A model generated the notes under the pieces. The model did not search any database. It was not told the DNA's origin and saw only the letters and a program-made list of their open reading frames with translations. Of a stretch of 36,098 bases of DNA, positions 24,897 to 32,814 are shown one piece after another. Position numbers and translations under genes: made by a program. Position 1 is the stretch's first letter, and every line of letters starts with the position of its first letter. This DNA is from an uncultured Lentisphaeria bacterium (GTDB taxonomy: Bacteria; Verrucomicrobiota; Lentisphaeria; Victivallales; Victivallaceae), in the NCBI GenBank assembly GCA_903831825.1, contig CAIKZE010000298.1, positions 1 to 36,098 on the forward strand, read 5' to 3'.

Positions 24897-27629
24897 ATGT
24901 CAGTAAAATTTTTTCTGCCGTTTTTGCTGTCAGTTTTGCTGTTTTCTCCGTTGCGGATTTATGCCGCCGACAGCAATAATGACGGCATCACTGACGCGAA
25001 TAAAATTGCCAACGGTTATAATCCGAATCTTTTCACGCGGCTGGTGTATGTGGACGGCAGCCGCCAGGATGACAGCGGAAACGGCCTGACTTTACCCACC
25101 GCCAAAAAAACATTGGAGGCGGCGATTGCAATCTCCAGGATTGCGGACCAGGAGAACGTAATCCTGGTGGCGGCGGGAACCTATGCCGGGGCATCCAATA
25201 AAAATCTCTCCTTCGGCGGCTGCAACATCAAACTCCGTTCACTCAGCGGGGCGGCGAATACGATCATCGATTTGGAAAACAACGGACGCTTCCTCTATTT
25301 GCATAATGGCGAAACTCCGGACTCCCTGCTGGACGGTTTTACCGTGCGTAACGGTTCAGCCGTTGACGGCGGCGCGGTGTATGCGGGCTCCAATTCCGGG
25401 CTGAAAATCAAGGACTGCGTGTTTGAAAACAACGAAGGAACGTCTTACAGCGGCGCGGTATCGGTTGACGCCGGAATTGCCGAAATCACCAATTGCCGTT
25501 TCATCAACAACTTTTCCCCGCGGGGGGGCGGCCTTGCGCTGCGCAACAGTCCGGGCAGCATTATCCGGGACTGTGAGTTCAGCAGGAACAAGACCATGGA
25601 CAAAGGCGGGGCGATTGTAATTTACGATTGCAACGGCACGGTGGAGATTACCCGGTGCAAATTTATGTATAATCAAAGTTCCGATTGCGCGGGCGCAATA
25701 TATGCCCGCAATTCCCGGAGCAATATGTTAGCCTTGACCAACTGCCTGTTTTTGGACAACAAAGCCGACTCATACTGTGATTTTTATGCAACGCTCAAAA
25801 CTCTGACCATTCTTAAAAATGTGACTTTTGCCGGAGCTAAATACTCCATGAACTACAGTTGTTGCCTGGGGCCCGATACTTCTTCGACGCTGCAGAACTG
25901 TATTATCCAGGGCGGAATATTGAATCGGGGTACGGTTGTCGCCAATAACAACTGCTCCCGGAATGACCTCAGTTCTTACGGCGGCAACAATATTACACTT
26001 GATCCCCAGCTCACGCTGGGCGGTTACCCGAAAGCGACCTCGCCCTGTATTGACGCCGGACTTGCCGAAGGGGCTCCGGCTGAAGATTTGGACGGCACCG
26101 GACGCCCGGTCAGCAGCGGCGTGGACATCGGCTGCTATGAATTTAAAGACAGCGATCGCGACGGCATTCCGGACGTCTGGGAAATCGCCAACGGACTCAA
26201 CCCGAAGAACCCCAACGACGCCAATTTCACCCATTCCGGCAATGACCTCACCAACCTTCAGAAGTTCCATTACGGATGCAATCCAGCCGTGGCGGACACG
26301 GTTGGCGACGGCATCAGCGACGGGGTGAAAGTCGCCTGCGGCTATAATCCGCGCCTTCCGTTTAAAACCATTTATGTTGACAACGCCCAGGCCGATGACA
26401 GCGGCAGCGGACTGACCCCGACCAGCGCCAGGAAAACGATCAGCGCGGCTATCGCGTCAGCCGAAAATGCCGATTATAACAATATAATTATGATTGCGCC
26501 TGGAACTTATGCCGGAAACTTGAATAAAAATTTGAATTTCAGCGGGTTCGACATCCGGCTGTGCGGCGTCAACGGGCCGGAAAACGTCATTATCGATCTG
26601 GAAGAGGACGGGGTTTTCCTGAACCTTCACAGTCATGCCTGGATTGACGGCCTTACCATCCGCAACGGCTGGGCGGAAGAAGGCGGCGCGATACTCATGG
26701 ATTCATCAAGCTTGAGAATTAAGAACTGCGTGTTTGAAAATAATTGCGCGGCTTATGACAGCGGCGCAATATTGGTTAAGGAAGGCGCGGCGGAGATCAG
26801 CGGTTGCTGTTTTGTGAATAATTCTTCGCCGTGGGGCGGCGCGATATTTGCCTGGCGCAGTTCAGGAATTACCGTCAGCAACTGCGAATTCAGCAATAAT
26901 TATGCGGTCAGCGATAACGGCGGCGCAATCGTCCTCCATTTTTGCGAAGGCGCCGTGAACATCAGCAAAAGCATCTTCAAACATAATCAAAGCTCCGCCT
27001 GCGCGGGAGCGTTATATGCCGGCAATAGCGAAACTAATCCGTTAACCTTGACCAACTGCCTGTTTTTGGATAACGAGGCCCGGACATGCAGTGATTTTTA
27101 TGCTGATCTCAACACGGTGTCCAATCTTAAAAATGTGACTTTTGTCAGGAATGAATCCTCCGATAATTGCATTTGCCGCTTTGCCCCTGACACTTCCACG
27201 ACGCTCCTGAATTGCATTATTCCGGGAAACATATCGGATCAGGGAACGATCGTTGCCAATAGAAACTGTTCCCCGGTGAACCTTGACCTGCACGGCGCCG
27301 GGAACATCACGCTTGATCCGCAACTCACGCGGGGCGGCTATCTGAAAGCGGCCTCGCCTTGTATCGACGCCGGATTCGCTGACGGATCCCTGGTTGATGA
27401 CCTGGACGGCATTGAACGCCCGGTCGGCAACGACGTGGACATGGGTTGCTGTGAGTTTAAAGACAGTGACGGCGACGGCATTCCGGATGCCTGGGAAATC
27501 GCTAACGGACTCAACCCGAACGACCCGGACGATGCCCTGCTTGCCGATGCAAAAGGCGTCAGCAATCTGCAAAAATTCTACAACAACCAGCCCCCGACCC
27601 TGCCGCCGGGCCGGCCTGAGCGGAGATAA
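24897..27629 (+). CDS. Secreted right-handed beta-helix protein with internal duplication
   Basis: A 910-residue exported protein. The ATG at 24897 has AAGGAG 10 nt upstream and starts a clean signal peptide (MSVKFFLPFLLSVLLFSPLRIYA). Two similar halves follow, each opening with a VDN/VDG...DDSGxGLT motif and pectin-lyase-fold repeats (NCRFINNFSPRGGGL, NCEFSNNYAVSDNGGAIV) and ending in an acidic calcium-type loop (KDSDRDGIPDVWEIANGLNP; DSDGDGIPDAWEIANGLNP). The N-terminus repeats that loop (DSNNDGITDANKIANGYNP). Such proteins commonly bind or cut polysaccharide; no catalytic residues can be assigned, and adhesion is equally possible. There is no cell-wall anchor or autotransporter domain. Confidence 0.85.
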   Translation: MSVKFFLPFLLSVLLFSPLRIYAADSNNDGITDANKIANGYNPNLFTRLVYVDGSRQDDSGNGLTLPTAKKTLEAAIAISRIADQENVILVAAGTYAGASNKNLSFGGCNIKLRSLSGAANTIIDLENNGRFLYLHNGETPDSLLDGFTVRNGSAVDGGAVYAGSNSGLKIKDCVFENNEGTSYSGAVSVDAGIAEITNCRFINNFSPRGGGLALRNSPGSIIRDCEFSRNKTMDKGGAIVIYDCNGTVEITRCKFMYNQSSDCAGAIYARNSRSNMLALTNCLFLDNKADSYCDFYATLKTLTILKNVTFAGAKYSMNYSCCLGPDTSSTLQNCIIQGGILNRGTVVANNNCSRNDLSSYGGNNITLDPQLTLGGYPKATSPCIDAGLAEGAPAEDLDGTGRPVSSGVDIGCYEFKDSDRDGIPDVWEIANGLNPKNPNDANFTHSGNDLTNLQKFHYGCNPAVADTVGDGISDGVKVACGYNPRLPFKTIYVDNAQADDSGSGLTPTSARKTISAAIASAENADYNNIIMIAPGTYAGNLNKNLNFSGFDIRLCGVNGPENVIIDLEEDGVFLNLHSHAWIDGLTIRNGWAEEGGAILMDSSSLRIKNCVFENNCAAYDSGAILVKEGAAEISGCCFVNNSSPWGGAIFAWRSSGITVSNCEFSNNYAVSDNGGAIVLHFCEGAVNISKSIFKHNQSSACAGALYAGNSETNPLTLTNCLFLDNEARTCSDFYADLNTVSNLKNVTFVRNESSDNCICRFAPDTSTTLLNCIIPGNISDQGTIVANRNCSPVNLDLHGAGNITLDPQLTRGGYLKAASPCIDAGFADGSLVDDLDGIERPVGNDVDMGCCEFKDSDGDGIPDAWEIANGLNPNDPDDALLADAKGVSNLQKFYNNQPPTLPPGRPERR

Positions 27630-27728
27630 GGACTGGGTCTATCAAGCCTGCGCAGGTTCTGTAATTAACCGTATCAAAGGGCGATATTCGCCTGCTGTAC
27701 ATCAAATGTAAATAGAAGGAACAGCATC

Positions 27729-28604
27729 ATGAAACATTGCAAGTATTCGATCAACACCAATGCATTAAAAAAAGAAATGGACCCGGAGTCCATTGTGGCG
27801 CTTGCGCGCGAATTAAAGCTCGACGGAATCGAATGGGGCGTCCGCTCAATCGACACCGCGGCGGCGGAAATGAAAGAAATGGCGGCAAGAACTGAAGACG
27901 CCGGGCTTGAGGTCGTAAACTGGCTGATCGGCGGAAAGCCGTGGAAAAAGGATGAGATGAAAAGACGCGCGGAACTGGTTGTTGCCGCCGGCGGCAAGTC
28001 GATGCGGGTGGACCATCCCTGGGTGGCATGGAATTTCGATGAATCGCTTCATCAGAAAGAATCCTTCAATCAAATATTCAATCTGGCAAAAGAATCCATC
28101 CCGTTTCTGGTGGAGTTAAGCAAAGCAACCGGTCTCCGGTTCCTTTTTGAAACCCACAGCGGAGCGCTGCTGGCCTCAACGTTGACGGTTAAAATGCTCT
28201 TCGAAGAGACATCTCCCGAGCATGTGGGGGTGATATACGATCCGGCAAATACGCTTGTCGAAGGCAATCTCAGGCCGAGAAGCGAAACTGAAATCCTGGG
28301 GAAATATCTCGCCTATGTCCACGCCAAAAACGTCGGTTTCTTCTTTGACCGGATAGATTCGGAAATGCAGGTGAAAAGAGCCATATGGGTCAGCAGGACC
28401 GTTCCGCCTGACGCGGGGATGCTGGATTGGATGGAAGTCTTTTTCGCATTGAAAAATGCCGGATACCGCGGGTTTATTTCCGTCGAGGAATTTTTCTCCG
28501 CAAAAAACCTTGCTCCTGTAAAAGCGGGGATCGAGTTTCTTAAAGAATGTGAGTTGCGGGCTCCCGGAACGCCTTGCGCCCCATGCACAAAGTTCAATGA
28601 ATAA
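27729..28604 (+). CDS. Sugar phosphate isomerase/epimerase-like TIM barrel protein
   Basis: A 291-residue protein of the xylose isomerase-like (AP endonuclease family 2) fold. Characteristic strand ends are LKLDGIEWGV, GLEVVNWLIG, SMRVDHPWVAW, LRFLFETHSGALLAS (metal-ligand Glu), HVGVIYDPANTLVEG, YLAYVHAKNV and GFISVEEFF, which place acidic and His residues on the barrel rim where a divalent metal would sit. AAGGA precedes the ATG. The enzyme probably isomerises or epimerises a sugar or cyclitol; the substrate is unknown. It follows the beta-helix gene by 100 bp and may be linked to its carbohydrate substrate. Confidence 0.85.
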   Translation: MKHCKYSINTNALKKEMDPESIVALARELKLDGIEWGVRSIDTAAAEMKEMAARTEDAGLEVVNWLIGGKPWKKDEMKRRAELVVAAGGKSMRVDHPWVAWNFDESLHQKESFNQIFNLAKESIPFLVELSKATGLRFLFETHSGALLASTLTVKMLFEETSPEHVGVIYDPANTLVEGNLRPRSETEILGKYLAYVHAKNVGFFFDRIDSEMQVKRAIWVSRTVPPDAGMLDWMEVFFALKNAGYRGFISVEEFFSAKNLAPVKAGIEFLKECELRAPGTPCAPCTKFNE

Positions 28605-28726
28605 AACTATTTAAGGAGTTGTTCAAAAATTACAGAATGTCTCAAAATATTAAAGTCTCTTCTCCTGAATTCGCGGGTCATTTTCTGTATAAATAACCGT
28701 CTCCGTTTTTAGCGGTCAAATAATTT

Positions 28727-28856
28727 GAATATCCAATATCCAACACGGAATATCCAACATTCAAGGTAAAAAACGTTATTGCTCCCGCTTGTTTCTGTGT
28801 GTATTCGGTCTTTCCTTCATCAGTTGGATATTCCTTGTTGGATATTGGATATTCGT
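28727..28856. repeat. Inverted repeat pair with TTGGATATT units, copy 2 of the dispersed repeat
   Basis: Bases 28727-28758 and 28823-28854 are complements over 32 bp with one mismatch, separated by 64 bp. The right arm lies within the 47-bp segment (28810-28856) that is identical to 15741-15787. The pair could form a long hairpin or mark a small non-autonomous mobile element. Confidence 0.8.
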
Positions 28857-28886
28857 TTTTTTACCCATAGATTTTAGTGAAGACCC

Positions 28887-28932
28887 ATATTAAATAAAGC
28901 GGCCTGCCGGAAGGGGGGCCTTCCGGCAGGCC
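28887..28932 (-). terminator. Strong intrinsic terminator of the amt-PII operon
   Basis: GGCCTGCCGGAAGG and CCTTCCGGCAGGCC make a perfect 14-bp stem with a GGGG loop on the plus strand. On the minus strand the stem is followed by GCTTTATTTAATAT, a T-rich tract. It sits 30 bp after the PII stop. Confidence 0.85.
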
Positions 28933-28961
28933 AGGGATCTGGGATATAGGGAAATTAATAT

Positions 28962-29303
28962 TTATCCGATCGCAAGATGACCCGTTTCCTGGGTCCTGAT
29001 GCGAATACATTCATCCAAATCAATGATGAATATTTTTCCGTCGCCGATTTCGCCGGTCTGCGCGCCCTGAATGATGGCTTCAACCGCCGCATTTACATAA
29101 TCGTCGTTGACGGCAATCTCCAGTTTGGTCTTTTTCAAAAGACTCCCGGCCTCCTTATGGCTGCGGTAAACTGCGGGAATGCCTTTCTGTCTGCCGCGCC
29201 CCATGACACTGGAGACCGTGACAAGATGGATCTCTTTCTCTTCGAGCTTCTGTAACACGTCGTCCAGCCTGTCCGGCTGAATGACCGCAATGATGTATTT
29301 CAT
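28962..29303 (-). CDS. glnK: PII family nitrogen regulatory protein lacking the usual uridylylation tyrosine
   Basis: A 113-residue PII protein that aligns to E. coli GlnB without gaps over its first 60 residues. GRGRQKG (35-41) and YR at 46-47 are kept in the T-loop, but position 51 is Glu instead of the uridylylated Tyr51, Gln replaces Lys at 9 and Arg replaces Phe at 36. The C-terminal signature (QTGEIGDGKIFIIDLDECIRIRTQETG) is canonical. It should bind ATP/ADP and 2-oxoglutarate and gate the ammonium channel encoded 12 bp upstream. Regulation by uridylylation at residue 51 is not possible. Confidence 0.93.
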   Translation of the reverse strand: MKYIIAVIQPDRLDDVLQKLEEKEIHLVTVSSVMGRGRQKGIPAVYRSHKEAGSLLKKTKLEIAVNDDYVNAAVEAIIQGAQTGEIGDGKIFIIDLDECIRIRTQETGHLAIG

Positions 29304-29315
29304 GATAAACCTCCG

Positions 29316-30707
29316 TTATTCAAGTATTGTGTAAGCTGCTTCGCGATGTTCGCTCAGGTCCAGCCCGATGCGTTCTTCATGGTCGGAAACTCTCAGGCCC
29401 ATTACCGCGTCCACCAGTTTGAACAGGATAAATGATGCGACGAAAGAGAAGACCATCGTAATGATGACCACTTTAATCTGAATCCATAGCTGCATCGGAT
29501 TGCCGTAAAGCAGCCCGTTCGCGCCGTCTTTATTGACGCTGGTGGTCGCGAAAATCCCGGTGGCGATCGCGCCCCATATTCCGCCCACTCCGTGAACGCC
29601 GAAAGCATCCAGCGAATCATCGTAATGGAATCTGGGTTTGAGAAACGCCACTGAAAGATAGCAGATCACGCCCGCGCCGATGCCGACGCCGAAAGCTCCC
29701 GCCAGATTTACGAACCCGGAAGCCGGGGTAATCGCCACCAGTCCGGCAACCGCGCCGGTGATAATACCCAGTACCGTCGGACGCTTATTGAATATGTAGT
29801 CCATGACCGCCCAGGTAATCCCCGCTATCGCCGCGCCGATATGCGTCACCACGAAAGCGTTCACGGCCAGGCCGTTTGCCGCCAGCGCGCTGCCGGCATT
29901 GAACCCGAACCAGCCGAACCACAGCAGGCCGGCCCCAAGCACCGCGAACGGCAGATTATGGGGCGGGGAAATCTTCTCCGGAAACCCTTTTCTCCGGCCG
30001 AGAATCAGCACCGCGGCCAGCGCCGCCATCCCCGCGTTGATATGCACCACCGTGCCGCCGGCAAAGTCCAGGGCGCCCATGCCCCCGGCGGTGCCGAGGA
30101 TGCCGCCGTTGGCCCATACCCAGTGCGCCAGCGGATCATAAACAAAGGTTGCCCACAGCAGAGTGAACACGCAGAAACTGGAAAATTTCAAGCGTTCGGC
30201 AAAGGCCCCGATAATCAGCGCCGGCGTAATTACGGCAAACATGCACTGGAAGATCATAAATGCCTGATGCGGAATGGTCGTGGCGTAAAAATCATGCGGC
30301 TCAAGCCCGACGCCGTTAAGAAACGCCCAGCTTAAACTTCCAATCAACCCCTTGCCGCCGACGTCAGGCCCGAATGACAAGCTGTAGCCGATTACCACCC
30401 AGTGAATGCTGATGAGGCACATAATGGCAAAACACTGCATAAGAATGGACAATACGTTTTTCTTCCTTACCAGCCCCCCGTAAAAGAAAGCCAGTCCGGG
30501 AACCGTCATCATCATTACCAGCGCGGCTGAAACCAGCACCCATGCCGTGTCGCCGCCATTGACTTTCGATACCGCCGCAACCGTTGCCGCCGCGGGGGCC
30601 GCGACCGGGGTCTGGGCATCCGCCCCGAATAATACGGCGCCGCCGGCCATAAGCAATAGCGCCGTCAGCAAGACTTTGTAGTTTTTGATTTTCATTAATC
30701 GTTTCAT
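29316..30707 (-). CDS. amt: Ammonium transporter (Amt/MEP/Rh family)
   Basis: A 463-residue channel. The ATG at 30707 is preferred over a TTG three codons earlier; AGGA lies about 9 nt upstream. The N-terminus has a signal peptide and an Ala/Pro-rich linker. Then come eleven membrane helices with family hallmarks: TVPGLAFFYGGLVRKKN, QCMFAVITPALIIGAFAERLKF, FAGGTVVHINAGMAAL (first pore His), and DDSLDAFGVHGVGGIWGA (second pore His). It conducts ammonium into the cell. The gene order is amt then PII, the reverse of the usual glnK-amtB, and both end at the downstream terminator. Confidence 0.95.
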   Translation of the reverse strand: MKRLMKIKNYKVLLTALLLMAGGAVLFGADAQTPVAAPAAATVAAVSKVNGGDTAWVLVSAALVMMMTVPGLAFFYGGLVRKKNVLSILMQCFAIMCLISIHWVVIGYSLSFGPDVGGKGLIGSLSWAFLNGVGLEPHDFYATTIPHQAFMIFQCMFAVITPALIIGAFAERLKFSSFCVFTLLWATFVYDPLAHWVWANGGILGTAGGMGALDFAGGTVVHINAGMAALAAVLILGRRKGFPEKISPPHNLPFAVLGAGLLWFGWFGFNAGSALAANGLAVNAFVVTHIGAAIAGITWAVMDYIFNKRPTVLGIITGAVAGLVAITPASGFVNLAGAFGVGIGAGVICYLSVAFLKPRFHYDDSLDAFGVHGVGGIWGAIATGIFATTSVNKDGANGLLYGNPMQLWIQIKVVIITMVFSFVASFILFKLVDAVMGLRVSDHEERIGLDLSEHREAAYTILE

Positions 30708-30731
30708 AGTATTCAATTCCTGGGTATTATT

Positions 30732-30954
30732 TCAAAAAAAATTAAACGTTATTGAGATATAGTTTACTTTGCCGGGGATTATCTCTTCCGGCGAATTAAA
30801 AAAGACCGCCGCCGAAGAGGACGCGGAGTAATCAATCAGCAAACACAATTTGCTGTCGCTGTTGTTGTCGCCGCTCCTGTCTTCTTGCATTAAACAGCCT
30901 ATTTCTGGAACTATTTTCAAGTCCCGGCTTGATTAGAGCCTCAGTCTTTTTCAT
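30732..30954 (-). pseudogene. Frame-shifted gene remnant upstream of amt
   Basis: Two overlapping frames together look like a scrambled leftover. From an ATG at 30954 (AAGGAG 13 nt upstream) the protein begins MKKTEALIKPGLENSS, close to the PII N-terminus MKKIEAIIKPFKL, but soon turns into low-complexity Arg/Gln and stops at 30832. A second frame, ending at 30732, finishes with KVNYISITFNFF, a pattern resembling the last strand of an outer-membrane barrel. It may be the joint of a deleted PII gene and a porin gene. This is inference from short matches. Confidence 0.35.
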
Positions 30955-31081
30955 TTACTTTCTTTTCGCTCCTTTTGGAAGTTTATATTTCACGAACGTT
31001 GCCATTTATCTAGCAAATGCCATGCCAATAATTTATAGATATGTATAATGAGTTTATAAATAAGTATTTACATAATTAGCG

Positions 31082-31148
31082 CATTTTTGTAACATACGCT
31101 AAAATTACAAAAATGTAATGCCGGTGGCCGATAATCACATTTTTGTAA
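31082..31148. promoter_or_regulatory. Triple CATTTTTGTAA operator-like array
   Basis: CATTTTTGTAA occurs at 31082-31092 and 31138-31148, and in inverse (TTACAAAAATG) at 31105-31115. The middle copy is part of ATTACA-AAAA-TGTAAT, an interrupted palindrome. It lies between the amt operon and hsdM and could serve either. Nothing else recognisable fills 30955-31285. Confidence 0.55.
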
Positions 31149-31285
31149 TGACAGAAAAGTTATTTTTCAGAACGCTGATAATGCGGTAAAAAATTCCAGA
31201 AAAAAGACAGAATTATCACGGCAACGACACAAAATGTCGTTCCCCTCAAAGTATTTTCTATATGTTGACTGATTGTTTTTATTGC

Positions 31286-31333
31286 CTTTTGCGCGTTAGA
31301 TGTTATCTTTACAGGATAACTGTTGCGCAAAAG
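31286..31333. promoter_or_regulatory. Nested palindrome upstream of hsdM
   Basis: CTTTTGCGC (31286-31294) is complementary to GCGCAAAAG (31325-31333), and inside them GTTATC pairs with GATAAC (31302-31307, 31315-31320). It ends 29 bp before the hsdM start, so it may be an operator or a 5' mRNA hairpin controlling the restriction-modification operon. Confidence 0.55.
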
Positions 31334-31362
31334 AAGAGACATATTAATCATAAAGGTCAGGC

Positions 31363-32814
31363 ATGTTTGAACAGACTTTCAAGAATATCGACGACATTTT
31401 ACATAAAGACGCCGGATGCGGCAGCGAACTGGATTACGTGGAGCAAACCTCCTGGATTCTTTTCTTGAAATATCTGGACGATTTTGAAAAAGACAAAAAG
31501 ACTGCCGCCGAGCTCGCCGGACGGCCTTACACCCCGATTATCAGCAATGAATACCGCTGGAACGTCTGGGCTGCCCCAAAAAAGGACGGCAAACTTGATC
31601 ACCATGCCGCGCTCACCGGCGACGACCTCAAGGATTTCGTTGACCATAAACTGTTCCCCTATTTAAAGCAGTTCAAGGCCGATGCGGTAAGCCCGGACAC
31701 CATCGAATACAAAATCGGCGAGATTTTCAGCGAACTGAAAAACCGGCTTCATAGCGGCTATAACCTCCGCGAAATCCTCGATCTGATTGATGAACTGCGT
31801 TTTCAGTCGCGCGCGGAAAAACACGAGATGAGCCACCTGTACGAAGGCAAAATCCAGAACATGGGCAATGCCGGACGCAACGGCGGCGAATATTATACTC
31901 CGCGCCCGCTGATTAAAACTATTGTCAAAGTCGTCGCGCCGAAAATCGGACAGCGGATTTATGACGGCGCGGTCGGCTCGGCGGGCTTTCTGTGCGAAGC
32001 GTTTGAATATCTGAAAACCAGCAAGAACCTGACCACCGGCGACGCCGAAACTTTGCAGAAAAAAACGTTCTACGGCAAAGAGAAAAAGTCGCTGGCCTAC
32101 ATCATCGGCACCATGAACATGATTCTGCACGGCGTGGAAGCGCCGAACATCGTCCATACCAACACCCTTGCCGAAAACCTTGCCGACATCCAGGAACGCG
32201 ACCGCTACGACATAGTCCTGGCCAATCCGCCGTTCGGCGGCAAGGAACGCGCCGAAGTGCAGCAGAACTTCCCCATTAAAACCGGTGAAACCGCATTTCT
32301 TTTTCTACAGCACTTTATCAAGATTTTAAAAGCGGGCGGACACGCCGGCGTGGTCATCAAAAATACTTTCCTGTCCAATACCGACAACGCCTCGGTCAGT
32401 CTGCGCAAACTGCTGCTGGAAAACTGCAATCTGCATACCGTGCTGGATTTGCCGGGCGGCACTTTCACCGGGGCGGGAGTAAAAACAGTGGTATTGTTTT
32501 TTGAAAAAGGCGCGCCCACCCAAAAGGTCTGGTTTTACCAACTGAATCTGGATAGAAACCTGGGCAAGACCAATGCTCTGAGCGAAAAAGACCTGGCGGA
32601 ATTTGTCGAACTGCAAAAGACCAAAGCCGACAGCGAAAACTCCTGGACGGTAAATGTAAAAGACATTGACCAGACCACTTTTGACCTGAGCGCCAAAAAC
32701 CCCAACAAAAAAGCAGAAACCGCCTTGCGCAGCCCGGCGGCAATCCTCGACGAAATAAAAGCGCGGGATGCGGAGAGCGCGGAAATCCTGGAAACCATCC
32801 GGAGACTGATATGA
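31363..32814 (+). CDS. hsdM: Type I restriction-modification DNA methyltransferase subunit
   Basis: A 483-residue HsdM. The N-terminal helical domain (MFEQTFKNIDDILHKDAGCGSELDYVEQTSWILFLKYLDDFE) is followed by the N6-adenine methylase fold with GGEYYTPRPLIKTIVKVV, an S-adenosylmethionine-binding motif I in the form YDGAVGSAGFL, and the catalytic NPPF (DIVLANPPFGGKE). It methylates adenine in the site chosen by HsdS and is needed for both modification and restriction. AAAGG precedes the start. The stop overlaps the start of hsdS by four bases (ATGA). Confidence 0.95.
   Translation: MFEQTFKNIDDILHKDAGCGSELDYVEQTSWILFLKYLDDFEKDKKTAAELAGRPYTPIISNEYRWNVWAAPKKDGKLDHHAALTGDDLKDFVDHKLFPYLKQFKADAVSPDTIEYKIGEIFSELKNRLHSGYNLREILDLIDELRFQSRAEKHEMSHLYEGKIQNMGNAGRNGGEYYTPRPLIKTIVKVVAPKIGQRIYDGAVGSAGFLCEAFEYLKTSKNLTTGDAETLQKKTFYGKEKKSLAYIIGTMNMILHGVEAPNIVHTNTLAENLADIQERDRYDIVLANPPFGGKERAEVQQNFPIKTGETAFLFLQHFIKILKAGGHAGVVIKNTFLSNTDNASVSLRKLLLENCNLHTVLDLPGGTFTGAGVKTVVLFFEKGAPTQKVWFYQLNLDRNLGKTNALSEKDLAEFVELQKTKADSENSWTVNVKDIDQTTFDLSAKNPNKKAETALRSPAAILDEIKARDAESAEILETIRRLI

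Noticed and set aside
31160-31351. 63-codon minus-strand frame in the amt-hsdM gap
   Set aside because: It covers the hsdM promoter palindrome, has no convincing ribosome site and shows no family features.
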